Shown: in pieces, positions 1 through 8,269 of the stretch
How positions within the stretch are numbered: the first letter of the stretch is position 1
How the letters are laid out: each line of letters begins with the position of its first letter
Assembly: GCA_039805565.1 (NCBI GenBank)
Contig: JBDLTZ010000341.1
Span: forward strand, 1 to 52,130
DNA: 52,130 bases
DNA from: CALJIC01 sp039805565
GTDB taxonomy: Bacteria > Chloroflexota > Chloroflexia > Chloroflexales > Roseiflexaceae
Direction of reading: 5' to 3'
Made by a program: the position numbers and the translations under genes
The notes under the pieces: generated by a model
What the model was told of the DNA's origin: nothing
Seen by the model: the letters and a program-made list of their open reading frames with translations, nothing else
Databases searched by the model: none

Positions 1-2787
1 ACCCTTCTTGACGTGAACCACGCTCACAATCACCGCTGCGAGGCCTGGCCATTTCAGCCGCTTGCGCGCCTGGTAGATCTCGCCACCGTGTTTGCAGATC
101 CAGCGCAGGCCAGTGCTGCGAGTATCGCCCTGGGCGATTGTATTGCTGGCAATCAGCCCCAACGTGGCGTCACGTCGGAGCAGGTTGAAAGCACGGCGGA
201 AGAAGTGGGCGACGAGGTCGCCATTCCCATGTGATTCATCGTGGAGGTTCAGCACCCAGTCGAGGTAGGCGGCGCCGAATGAGGACGAGATCTTGCTTCC
301 CCCCAGAAACGGCGGGTTCCCCACCACTGCATCGAATCCACCATTTGCCCGCCCAAACACCTCGGGGAACTCGATCTCCCAGTGGAACGGCACGAGCGCC
401 AGGTCGGCGTCGCGCCACGCGGCGAGGCGAGCGCGGTGCTGCTCCGCCGCTCCGCTCTGCACGTCCAGCGCGTACGCCCTGCGGCGCCCCTCACGCTCCT
501 TGGCCGTCTTGCCCTCGAAGAACGCCGCCACCGCCAGGTCGCCGAACAGCCGCACCCGGTCGAGCTCGTCCTGCGCCTCGCGCCACAGCCCGCGCAGCTC
601 GGCGTCGCTGACACGCTCGGTGGCGTGGCGGATCTGGCCGCGCAGCTCGGCCACGCGCTCGGCGTGCTCGCGCACGCGCATGGCCTCGAAGCCGGCCTGG
701 AAGCGCGGCGCGTCCCCCTCCCAGTGGAAGGCCTCGATCTGCCGCCGGCTCAGCCCCACCAGCGAGTCGCCGTGGCGCAGCGCGTGGTCCACGAACGTGA
801 ACGGGTACTCCTTCGCCAGCGTCACCAGCCACAGCGACACCTTCGCCAGGTCCACCGCCGTCGGGTTCTTGTCCACGCCGTACAGGCAGCGCTGCGCCAC
901 GAGCCGCCGCGCGAACACCACCTCGTCCTCGTCGGGCGGGATCGGCGGGCGCTCGCCGTGGACGCGCCACGCCTCGATCAGCGCGTCGCCGAGCTGGCGG
1001 CAGGCCTCCACCAGGAACGCGCCCGAGCCCATCGCCGGGTCGCAGACCTTCAGGTCGAGGATCTGCGCCGGGCGCGGCGGCAGGTCGCCCTCGCCGCGCA
1101 GGCGCGCCAGGACCGGCTCCAGCGTCGTCCGCACGATCGGCTCGGTCAGCTCGCGCGGCGTGTAGTGCGAGCCGGAACGCCGCCGCTCGGGGCTGGGCTG
1201 CAGCACCATCGCGCCCGGCGGCACGATGTCCGGCGTGGCGGCAGCGTCCACGACCGGGCGCAGCGCGGCGTGCAGCGCCTCGATGCTCGCGGCGGCCGGC
1301 AGCGCCTTGCTCACCCCCGCCGGGATGCTGCGCTCGGTCTGCTCCTGGAGCCACTTCGCGCGCTGGGCGGGCGGCGTCTCCAGCAGCGCATCGAGGCTCA
1401 CAGTCGTCGGCGCGCCGCCCTTCTTCGCCGCGCGGATGGCGAGCGAGCGGCCCCTGGCGGCCTCCAGGCGGAAGCCCATCATCGTCTCGTAGACCGACCC
1501 GATCTGCTCCACATCGAGCGCGCGGTAGGAGATGCGCTCCCCATCCAGCAGCAGCAGCTGCTCCAGCGCCGCATACACCGTGCCGTCCGGCACGCGCGGC
1601 GGATTGATGCGCTGGTGCGTCTGGCGGGCGACGCCGGCGACGCGCCCCTCCAGGAACGGGAAGCGGTCCGGGTCGAACAGCGCGCCGTGGCGACGCGGCA
1701 GGCGCAGCTCGCCCGCCTCGACGCCGTCGTAGACCATGCGGAACAGCGCCGTGAGCTGCGCCCACGCCCCGTAGCGCTGCTGCATCGTGTCGGGGTAGAG
1801 CGCCGCGTCCTCGCGCAGCCGCTCGTGCAGGCCCGCCAGCGAGTAGCCGCGCAGGAAGGTCTCGTCCGCCGGCAGCATGTCGCGCTCCTCGGCGTAGAGC
1901 AGGAACACCAGCCGCAGCACCACCGTCAGCAGGCCGCGGTAGACCTGGTCCGGCTCGTCGCGCAGCGTATCGCGCAGCAGCGCGCCGCGCGTCTCGTCGT
2001 CGGCGGCCTGGAAGCCGCGCAGCAGCGCGTAGAGCGCGTGCAGCACCTGCTCGGCCAGGCGCTCGCTGACCGTGTTCTGGAACTTGCGGCTGTTCTCCAG
2101 CAGGGCCGCGAGGCGCTGGGCGCGCGGGAGCGCCAGCAGGCGCTGCTGACCGAGCAGCAGGCGCAGCGCCGCGACGATCGGCCGCCCGGCGGTCTGGCGC
2201 ATATCGGCCACGCTGAAGTCGAGCCAGCCCGAGCTCTCGCCGCGCGGGGCCGAGATCAGGCGCAGCGCCTCGCCGTTGCACAGCAGCCCGGCGCTCACCC
2301 CGCTCTGGCGCAGCAGCCGCTCCATGCGCCCGTGGGCCGAGGCCTCAAGGCGCCCCTGGCCGCGCGCGACGTGGTCGAAGCGCTCGCCGCGCGGCCGGAT
2401 CTGCACCAGCAGCTGCCAGGGCGTCGCGCCGTTCGCCGGCTCCCGCTCGCGCACCGCCAGGTCGGGCGCCAGCGTCTCGCCGTACTCCGGCAGCGTCACG
2501 CACAGCTCAGGCGGGAGGGGCGACCCCTCGACGCCGGCGTAGCCCTTCGGCGAGAAGCTCCAGCCGAGCACCGTCTGTGCGAAGTGGCGGAAGTCGGCGA
2601 TCGTCGGGCGCTCGGCCTCCGGATCGACGAGGCAGGTGAGCAGCAGGCGCTGGCCCTCGGCGTCGCTGCGCGGCAAGAGCGCGCCGGACTGCACCAGCGC
2701 CGGGGCGGAGACCACCAGGCCGGTGGGGCGGACGAAGCCGATCCACTCCAGGTGCGCGAGGACTGCGGGGTCGATATGCTTCGCCAT
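1..2787 (-). CDS. drmMI: DISARM-type N6-adenine DNA methyltransferase, partial (C-terminus off the left edge)
   Basis: A single open frame of 929 codons starts at the ATG at 2787 and runs off the window, so the C-terminus is missing. It is a large Eco57I-like methyltransferase that would methylate adenine in DNA. Around residue 540 it has the YTPREL segment that precedes SAM motif I. DPAMGSGAFL (motif I) follows near residue 582, and the catalytic motif NPPF near residue 824 in the context VVGNPPFLGG. The first ~500 residues are a helical region without a clear motif. Its start overlaps the stop of the upstream helicase by one base (TGATG), implying translational coupling. A methylase of this size paired with an SNF2-like helicase fits DrmMI of class 1 DISARM. 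A type IIG-like or other restriction methylase is the alternative, since drmA, drmB and drmC would lie outside the window. Confidence 0.82.
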   Translation of the reverse strand, partial: MAKHIDPAVLAHLEWIGFVRPTGLVVSAPALVQSGALLPRSDAEGQRLLLTCLVDPEAERPTIADFRHFAQTVLGWSFSPKGYAGVEGSPLPPELCVTLPEYGETLAPDLAVREREPANGATPWQLLVQIRPRGERFDHVARGQGRLEASAHGRMERLLRQSGVSAGLLCNGEALRLISAPRGESSGWLDFSVADMRQTAGRPIVAALRLLLGQQRLLALPRAQRLAALLENSRKFQNTVSERLAEQVLHALYALLRGFQAADDETRGALLRDTLRDEPDQVYRGLLTVVLRLVFLLYAEERDMLPADETFLRGYSLAGLHERLREDAALYPDTMQQRYGAWAQLTALFRMVYDGVEAGELRLPRRHGALFDPDRFPFLEGRVAGVARQTHQRINPPRVPDGTVYAALEQLLLLDGERISYRALDVEQIGSVYETMMGFRLEAARGRSLAIRAAKKGGAPTTVSLDALLETPPAQRAKWLQEQTERSIPAGVSKALPAAASIEALHAALRPVVDAAATPDIVPPGAMVLQPSPERRRSGSHYTPRELTEPIVRTTLEPVLARLRGEGDLPPRPAQILDLKVCDPAMGSGAFLVEACRQLGDALIEAWRVHGERPPIPPDEDEVVFARRLVAQRCLYGVDKNPTAVDLAKVSLWLVTLAKEYPFTFVDHALRHGDSLVGLSRRQIEAFHWEGDAPRFQAGFEAMRVREHAERVAELRGQIRHATERVSDAELRGLWREAQDELDRVRLFGDLAVAAFFEGKTAKEREGRRRAYALDVQSGAAEQHRARLAAWRDADLALVPFHWEIEFPEVFGRANGGFDAVVGNPPFLGGSKISSSFGAAYLDWVLNLHDESHGNGDLVAHFFRRAFNLLRRDATLGLIASNTIAQGDTRSTGLRWICKHGGEIYQARKRLKWPGLAAVIVSVVHVKKG

Positions 2788-5700
2788 CAGTTTGACTCCG
2801 GCCACAAGTAGATCAGACCCACCGGCTCGACGCGGCTGGCGCGCACCTCGTAGAAGGCGCGCACGCGCTGCGGCTCGCTTGAAAGCTCGCGCTCGAACTG
2901 CTCCAGGCGCTGCCGCCAGGCGCGCTTGTCGAGCTCGAACTGGCGCTTCTCGTCCATATCGAAGTCGATCGTAAGCTGCACTTGATCGCGCTCACTGCGC
3001 TCCAGGTGCTCGCGCACGCGTCGGGCATGCTGCTCGATCGTGCCCTGGAGGTCGCGCGCCTCCTGCTCGCCGCGCGCGCGCAGCTTCGCGATCGCCTCCG
3101 CGGCGGCCTGCGCGGCGCGCGGGGCCAGCAGCGGCTGCAGGTCGGCGACGTCGGCGGCGGCCGTGCCGAGCAGGCGCTGCTGCGTCACCGGGCCGGGCGT
3201 CGGCAGGCGCGACTGCTGCGTGAGCGCCTGCTCAAGCACCTCCAGAGTGCGCGCCTCGCCGTCGCGGCCATAGAGCGTCAGCGGCCCCGTCCGCTGCGAC
3301 GGATCGAGCCAGCGCGCCGTGACCGCCACCAGCTCCTCGTGCAGACGCTCGGCGCCCTGGCCGAACAGCGCCAGGCGGCCCAGCAGGATGACGCGCGGGA
3401 TCGCGTCGGCGGTCTGGAACAGGCAGGCGCGCGACAGGTCCTCGGTGAATCCCTGGGCGCGGAAGCGCGCCAGCAAGCGCTGGGCGACGCGGTGCTCCAG
3501 GTGCAGGTGGACCGTGTCCTCAGTGAGCACGCCGGCGTCGGCGAACACCACCGGGCGGATCGGCGCCTCGCGCCGCCAGTCGGCCAGGCTCTGCCCGGCA
3601 GGCCGCGGCGCGCGCAGGGTGTCGAGCGTCGCGTTCCAGCTCGGGTCGGCGGCGGCGCGCTCGTGGAGCGCCGGCACCCGCCAGACCTCCCCGCCGTCCG
3701 CGTCAGTCGTCTTCTGCAGGGGCGGCGCGCCGAGCATCTGGAGCGCGCAGGAGAGCGCCTGGCGGAACGGCTCATCGTCGAAGCCGGTCCACTCGCGCGA
3801 CTTCTGGAGGAGCGACTGGCAGCGCGTGATCTGGGCGTGCAGCTCGCGCTCCCGCTCGCGGGACGTCTCCAGCTCCACCGCGACGCTCCGGCGGCGCTGG
3901 GCCTCCAGGTCGGCGCGCTCCAGCTCCAGCGCCAGCATAGCCGCGTCGCGGTGGCGGATGCCGCCGCGCAGCCGGCGCTCGATGTCGTCGTCGATGACCT
4001 TCGAGAGGCTGCCGAGCTCGCGCCTGATCGTCTCAGTCTTACGCACCAGCACCTCGAGCACGCGGTCCTCGGCGCGCTGGGGTAAGACGAAGTAGTGGCA
4101 GCGCACCTCGGGCGCCGGCTGGAGCTTGCGGTCGATGCGGCCGTTGCGCTGCTCGATGCGGCCGGGGTTCCACGGCAGGTCGAAGTGGAACAGGTCGGCG
4201 CAGTGGGCCTGGAAGTTCAGCCCCTCGCGGGCGGCGTCGGTGGCCAGCAGGATGCGCAGTGGGTCGTGCGCCGGGTCGGCGTTGAAGCTGCGCTGAATCT
4301 CCTGGCGGTTCGCGCTGCTGGTCAGGCCGTCGATCACCGCGATGCGCTCGTCGGCCCGGTCGGTCCCCTCGATCGCCGCCGAGAGGAGGTTGAGCAGGAA
4401 GCGCTTGGTGCCCTCGCGGTTCTCGGTGAAGATCAGCACGCGGCGGTTGTTCCAGCGCGGCGGCGTGCCGGTGACCGGCATGCCGAAGACCGGCAGGTTC
4501 GGGCAGAGGTGGGCGCGGATCCAGTCGATCAGGTAGGCCATCTTGGCGTCGGGCTGGGCGCGGTGGCGATCGGCGATCTGCTGCATGCGGTCGAGCAGCT
4601 CGCGCTCCTTGAGGCGCAGCTCATCAGCCTGCTGGGTGTGCGGCGCGCCCGCCTCGCTCGCGGCGGTGATCGCCGTGACCTCAGCGGTCTCGGCCGCCTC
4701 CTGCTCCTCCTCGGACCACAGCCCGCGCTCGTCGTCCGCGTCGGGTGCAGTGGCGAACAGCCTGGCGGCATCCTCGGCGGCGGCCGCCGCGGAGTCGTCC
4801 TTCGCCCACTGCCGCTCCACAGTCGCCCGGTGCACCTTGAGGGTTCGCGCGAAGGCCTCGATCGACGAGAGCAGGCGCTGCTGCAGGCCGACCGTCAGCA
4901 GGCCGGCGGCGGCCTGGGTGCGGCGCGTGGCGCCCGCGAAGCGCTCGTCGCGCAGCGAGCGGTACTCATCGAGCAGCCGCGACAACACCAGCTCGGGCGC
5001 ATCTTCTGGCAGGCCCTTCAGCTCAATACGAACGACGTTGCGGCGCGGAAAGTCATCGCTGACGCTGCGGATGTCCTCCTTGAGGCGGCGCACCATCACG
5101 TCATCGAGCGCCTTCTTGCCGCGCACCTTGACGCCACGCGTGAAGCGCACCGGGTCGAGCAGCTCCAGCAGCGTCGAGAAGCTGTTCGAGTGGCCGTTGT
5201 GCGGCGTGGCGGAGAGGAACAGGCGGTGCTCGAAGCGGCCCGCCAGATCGCGCACGGCCCTGGTGAAGCCTGACTCGATGCCGTAGCGCCCGCCCGACGA
5301 CGGGGCAGCGTGGTGGGCCTCGTCGAGCACCAGCATGCTGCCGGGCTGGAAGGTGCCGAGCCACTCGCGCAGCGGGTCAGCGTAGGTGGGGTCGCCGAGC
5401 AGGTGGTGGGAGACCAGGAAGCGGCTGTGGGTGCGCCAGGGGTTCACGCCGAAGCCGCGCTCGCGGCGCATGCGCGTGAGGTAGGCGCGGTCGAGCAGCT
5501 CGAACACCAGGCCGAAGCGCTCCTCGAGCTCGGCCTTCCACTGCTCCAGCACCGAGGGCGGCGCGGCGACCACGACCGTGCGGACCTTCTTACGCAGCAG
5601 CAGCTCACGGACGATCAGGCCGGCCTCGATCGTCTTGCCGAGGCCCGTGTCGTCAGCGATGAACAGGTTGACGCGCGGGAGGCGCAGCGCCTTGCGGAGC

Positions 5701-6077
5701 GGCTCCATCTGGTAGGCATCGATCTTGATGCCGGCGCGGAAGGGCGCCTGGAACAGCGTCGGGTCGGTGGCGGTGACTCGGCTCCAGCGCAGCGTGTGGA
5801 GGAAGGCGGCGAAGCGGTCGGGCGCGTCGAAGCCACGCTGGGCGAGTCCGGCCCAGCCCTCCTCGCCGAGGATCTGGCGGTCCGGCTCATAGTCCCAGAG
5901 CACCTCGAGCGACTGGCCCTGGGCGTCGTCGTCGGCGCAGGAGAGGCGGACGCGGGAGGTCTGGCCGGGGAGCGCTGGGGCAATCACTTGATCGACGAGC
6001 CAGGTGCGCGCGCGCACGTGCACGAGCTGCCCGACCTCGGGGGTGTTCAGTGGAAGATCCGAGTACGTCACTGGCAT
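2787..6077 (-). CDS. drmD: SNF2-like helicase, DISARM DrmD-like
   Basis: The protein is a 1096-residue superfamily 2 helicase/translocase. Visible motifs are GLGKT (Walker A, residues 145-149), DEAH (252-255), SATPHNGH (289-296), ATDAAREGLN (612-621) and the arginine-finger region GRIEQRNGRIDR (639-650). A charged, probably coiled insertion lies between the two RecA lobes (about 430-510), and a long helical C-terminal region follows. The DEAHHAAPSS and ATPHNGHSNS segments are typical of the DrmD family of class 1 DISARM, a phage-defence system in which a helicase and a methylase act with DrmABC. The gene is first in the pair and overlaps the methylase gene by one base. Family assignment is from recognition of the motifs; involvement in DISARM is inference until the neighbouring drmABC genes are seen. 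Confidence 0.85.
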   Translation of the reverse strand: MPVTYSDLPLNTPEVGQLVHVRARTWLVDQVIAPALPGQTSRVRLSCADDDAQGQSLEVLWDYEPDRQILGEEGWAGLAQRGFDAPDRFAAFLHTLRWSRVTATDPTLFQAPFRAGIKIDAYQMEPLRKALRLPRVNLFIADDTGLGKTIEAGLIVRELLLRKKVRTVVVAAPPSVLEQWKAELEERFGLVFELLDRAYLTRMRRERGFGVNPWRTHSRFLVSHHLLGDPTYADPLREWLGTFQPGSMLVLDEAHHAAPSSGGRYGIESGFTRAVRDLAGRFEHRLFLSATPHNGHSNSFSTLLELLDPVRFTRGVKVRGKKALDDVMVRRLKEDIRSVSDDFPRRNVVRIELKGLPEDAPELVLSRLLDEYRSLRDERFAGATRRTQAAAGLLTVGLQQRLLSSIEAFARTLKVHRATVERQWAKDDSAAAAAEDAARLFATAPDADDERGLWSEEEQEAAETAEVTAITAASEAGAPHTQQADELRLKERELLDRMQQIADRHRAQPDAKMAYLIDWIRAHLCPNLPVFGMPVTGTPPRWNNRRVLIFTENREGTKRFLLNLLSAAIEGTDRADERIAVIDGLTSSANRQEIQRSFNADPAHDPLRILLATDAAREGLNFQAHCADLFHFDLPWNPGRIEQRNGRIDRKLQPAPEVRCHYFVLPQRAEDRVLEVLVRKTETIRRELGSLSKVIDDDIERRLRGGIRHRDAAMLALELERADLEAQRRRSVAVELETSRERERELHAQITRCQSLLQKSREWTGFDDEPFRQALSCALQMLGAPPLQKTTDADGGEVWRVPALHERAAADPSWNATLDTLRAPRPAGQSLADWRREAPIRPVVFADAGVLTEDTVHLHLEHRVAQRLLARFRAQGFTEDLSRACLFQTADAIPRVILLGRLALFGQGAERLHEELVAVTARWLDPSQRTGPLTLYGRDGEARTLEVLEQALTQQSRLPTPGPVTQQRLLGTAAADVADLQPLLAPRAAQAAAEAIAKLRARGEQEARDLQGTIEQHARRVREHLERSERDQVQLTIDFDMDEKRQFELDKRAWRQRLEQFERELSSEPQRVRAFYEVRASRVEPVGLIYLWPESN

Positions 6078-6665
6078 TCTCTCAGGCGTAGCGGTGCTCT
6101 GGCCTCATAGGGCGCTCGATGCGTACGCTGGTGTATCACGGTGGTGCGGGCGTGTCTGGACGTCGATAGCCCTGGGTAGAGTGTAGCCCATTGTATCGTG
6201 CACATATGCGCCCTGCATACGGGGGATGTCAGCTTCGAGCCCCGCCGGGGTCAGCGAGGCGCACGGAGGCAAGGTTCCAGTCAGAGGAGGGCCGCACACT
6301 CCGCGGACGCGGCGGGAGCGAGGCCAAGAGGTTGGACGAGAGCCAGGGCGCCGGCCTTCGCTCCACAGTTATGTGGGAGTGCCACGGTACCGAAACGACT
6401 ATAGCACCGCGCCGCGTGCCCGGCAAGTGCGCCGGCGAGTCGGTTGTAGCACATGTTGGCGACGGGAGCATAGAGCGCTGCCGCCAAGACATCGGGCGCA
6501 GCGCTGCATCTATGAAGATACATCTCATAAGAGGCAAGGGATACGACGACAATGGCATGTCTCAAAGCCAGCAGCCATGTCGGAATGTCCGACACGGCAA
6601 TCGTGTAAGACTGTAGCTGCCTCACCACAAGGCTGAGAGGCACGATGGCGGCTGTTCGTATCGCT
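6078..6665. other. Non-coding stretch upstream of drmD
   Basis: About 590 bases without a convincing gene. Several overlapping ORFs of 60-140 codons exist on both strands, but none shows protein-like composition, a ribosome binding site or a recognisable domain. The stretch presumably carries the promoter of the leftward helicase/methylase pair, though I could not pick a good -35/-10 pair. It contains one copy of the 17-bp palindrome described separately (6578-6594). Base composition is less GC-rich than in the flanking helicase gene. Confidence 0.5.
6578..6594. repeat. 17-bp palindrome, copy 1
   Basis: TGTCGGA-ATG-TCCGACA: two perfect 7-base arms around a three-base centre. The same element, in the opposite orientation of the asymmetric centre, recurs at 8011-8027 and (lacking one end base) at 8068-8083. 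With its flank, 20 bases match the 8011 copy. It could be a dimeric regulator's operator or a dispersed repeat. Confidence 0.75.
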
Positions 6666-7022
6666 TTACGGCTCCGTACCCCATCGCTCTTCGTCTTCGG
6701 CGTACTCGGTCACACGCTCAATAGCGTACGCCTCGCCCTCGGCCGCGTCGTCGAAGACGCTGACCTCGATCAACCCCTCGATCGCGACGCGCTCGCCGTC
6801 TTCTGTGGCGATAGTCGCCTCGATGATCTCGCAGCTGTAGACGTCGTCGATGACTATATACTGGCCCTTCTTCCACTTCACCAGCGTGCGCCTGGCGTTT
6901 TTGAACGGGTTGTTGACGATGGTGCTGCCGTCTGAGGCCCGCACGAGAATAGGTGGCCCAAATGAGCGCGCGGGCTCTTCAGGCTTCAGCGGGTTCTTCA
7001 TCCCCTCGAACGGGTTCCTCAC
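6666..7022 (-). CDS. Hypothetical acidic protein, 118 aa
   Basis: I do not recognise a family. The protein is small, soluble and acidic, with no signal peptide or membrane segment. It has alternating beta-like segments (VKWKKGQYIVIDDVYSC, then EGLIEVSVFDD), which suggests a compact beta-rich fold. Its start ATG at 7022 overlaps the end of the next upstream gene by four bases, so the two are almost certainly co-transcribed and translationally coupled. The overlap and natural amino acid composition are the main support for a real gene. It lies beside the defence module, so an accessory-island origin is possible but not shown. Confidence 0.65.
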   Translation of the reverse strand: MRNPFEGMKNPLKPEEPARSFGPPILVRASDGSTIVNNPFKNARRTLVKWKKGQYIVIDDVYSCEIIEATIATEDGERVAIEGLIEVSVFDDAAEGEAYAIERVTEYAEDEERWGTEP

Positions 7023-7297
7023 GCGATTCCTCCCGTCGCAGACGATAGATCTGGCACCGCCCCGCTCTCACCTTTTTTCTCGGCCAGCGCCTTCCTGAGC
7101 GTCTCCTGATGCTGCTCCGGCATGTCGCTTGCGGTGCTGGCCTCACGCACGGCGTCGTAGAACAGGTATCGATCGTCGGTCGAGATGTCCTTGATCGTCG
7201 TGGTATCCATGACCGAGCGTGCCTGCTTTTGCAGCCCAGTCAGCGGCACGCGCTCCATTCCGGGCGCCATAGGGAGATTCGTGCGGTTGATTGCCAT
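7019..7297 (-). CDS. Hypothetical protein, 92 aa
   Basis: A small soluble protein of unknown function that is first in a two-gene unit. An AGGA-type ribosome binding site lies about 7 bases upstream of the ATG at 7297. The central part (about residues 35-75) is predicted helical with many charged residues, and the N- and C-termini look disordered. The coding end overlaps the following gene by four bases (ATGA arrangement). No motif indicates activity. The pair could be a small two-component module such as an antitoxin/toxin-like unit, but nothing in the sequence demonstrates that. Confidence 0.65.
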   Translation of the reverse strand: MAINRTNLPMAPGMERVPLTGLQKQARSVMDTTTIKDISTDDRYLFYDAVREASTASDMPEQHQETLRKALAEKKGESGAVPDLSSATGGIA

Positions 7298-7479
7298 AGA
7301 TCCTCCTGGTCGTCCTCGTTGTCGGCTGAGAACCGCTTAGTGCTGGAGAGGCGAGATGACGTTCTGAACCCCGCAGAGGTCTTCACCGCATCTGGTGAAA
7401 AGAAACTTCGAAGGTTCGCAACCAAATCGGCTCGTGTCTCACGCGATCTGTTCTCTATGAGGCATCTTCTTCACAGGCA

Positions 7480-7782
7480 GTGTACGGCACCCTTACGGGC
7501 ACATATGTGGAAACCTCGGCACTAATCCCCTACGAAGCGGGGAGGCTCTTCGAAGCATCTAGTGGTTTGACAAGAGGATATGCACTAAATGCAGATAGCT
7601 TATATGGATCGCAATCTGGGGTTTACGGTGTCCTGATACAGAAAACGGTTGACACCGTGCGAGCCATACTCGTCCAATGGGATCAAGGTGCCAGTGCCGC
7701 GATACTGGCACAGCAATACGGACTTCACCCACATACAGTCCGCAACATTAGGCAACGCAGTATCCGGAAGCACATCGAATAA
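7480..7782 (+). CDS. Doubtful small ORF ending in a helix-turn-helix-like segment
   Basis: A 100-codon ORF starting at GTG in a relatively AT-rich patch. The last ~45 residues (from DTVRAILVQW) read as a possible helix-turn-helix: AAILAQQYGLHPHTVRNIRQR resembles the second half of a Trp-repressor- or transposase-type HTH. The first ~55 residues look non-natural and no ribosome binding site precedes the start. The true product may therefore start later, or this may be the remnant of a longer DNA-binding gene. The base composition differs from the flanking genes, consistent with transferred or decaying DNA. Confidence 0.3.
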   Translation: MYGTLTGTYVETSALIPYEAGRLFEASSGLTRGYALNADSLYGSQSGVYGVLIQKTVDTVRAILVQWDQGASAAILAQQYGLHPHTVRNIRQRSIRKHIE

Positions 7783-8269
7783 CCCTATGTATTAGCCAAC
7801 GTGGCACATTCGACTTGGACGTGGTCGGGCACTACGCGCGGCCCGATCTCTTTCAGTTGACCGTGAACACGCGGGCATCTACGGCCGTGCAGTTCACGGA
7901 TAAGGCGTGACGCATCATCGGTTTCCACTCAAACAGTCGCGCGTGGCGCTCGTTGCGAGCAGTGTAGACATACGCCACCAGAGAGCACTCCTTCATCTCC
8001 CACGTTCCCGTGTCGGACATTCCGACACCCGGCAGAGAGGCGCACACCTTCATCTCCCACTTTCCTTTGTCGGACATTCCGACGGAGGGAGGTAGCGTAC
8101 GCGTTTCTCGCAGTACCGGTCAGCCCTCAAGTGACGCAGCGGCGACCCTTACAAGTCTCGGCAGGAAACAGCTACGGCTAGTGCACATTTGCGCCTGACA
8201 CCATGCCCTACAGTCAGTGCTGATGCGGCTACTGCCGTAGGCGTATTTCGACTATCGAAAGGGACCCTC
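7783..8269. other. Non-coding stretch with a tandem duplication
   Basis: About 490 bases with no supportable gene; small ORFs on either strand run through repeated DNA. It contains the duplicated 37-bp unit at 7990-8083. The final 60 bases presumably hold the promoter of the rightward OB-fold gene, but I could not identify convincing promoter hexamers. Confidence 0.5.
7990..8083. repeat. Direct repeat of a 37-bp unit carrying the palindrome (copies 2 and 3)
   Basis: Two copies at 7990-8026 and 8047-8083, exactly 57 bases apart. Each begins CCTTCATCTCCCAC and ends in the palindrome TGTCGGACATTCCGAC, with a few changes in between. The 8011-8027 copy of the palindrome is perfect. The same palindrome occurs inverted at 6578-6594, so it brackets the two small unknown genes and the HTH-like ORF. 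Confidence 0.8.

Noticed and set aside
382..2811. Long open frame (809 codons) on the plus strand opposite the methyltransferase
   Set aside because: It is Arg/Leu/Gln-rich with no domain and lies exactly opposite the methyltransferase frame, which has clear motifs. It is a GC-rich shadow.
6281..6643. 120-codon minus-strand ORF with somewhat protein-like text
   Set aside because: There is no ribosome binding site, no recognisable domain, and it runs through the palindrome at 6578. I prefer non-coding.
7853..8077. 74-codon minus-strand ORF across the 37-bp duplication
   Set aside because: Its protein repeats simply reflect the DNA duplication; no other support.
7990..8083. Possible CRISPR array
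   Set aside because: Only two copies with one 20-base gap, no leader and no cas genes. The arrays of seven-base units elsewhere are also not CRISPR, as they have no spacers.
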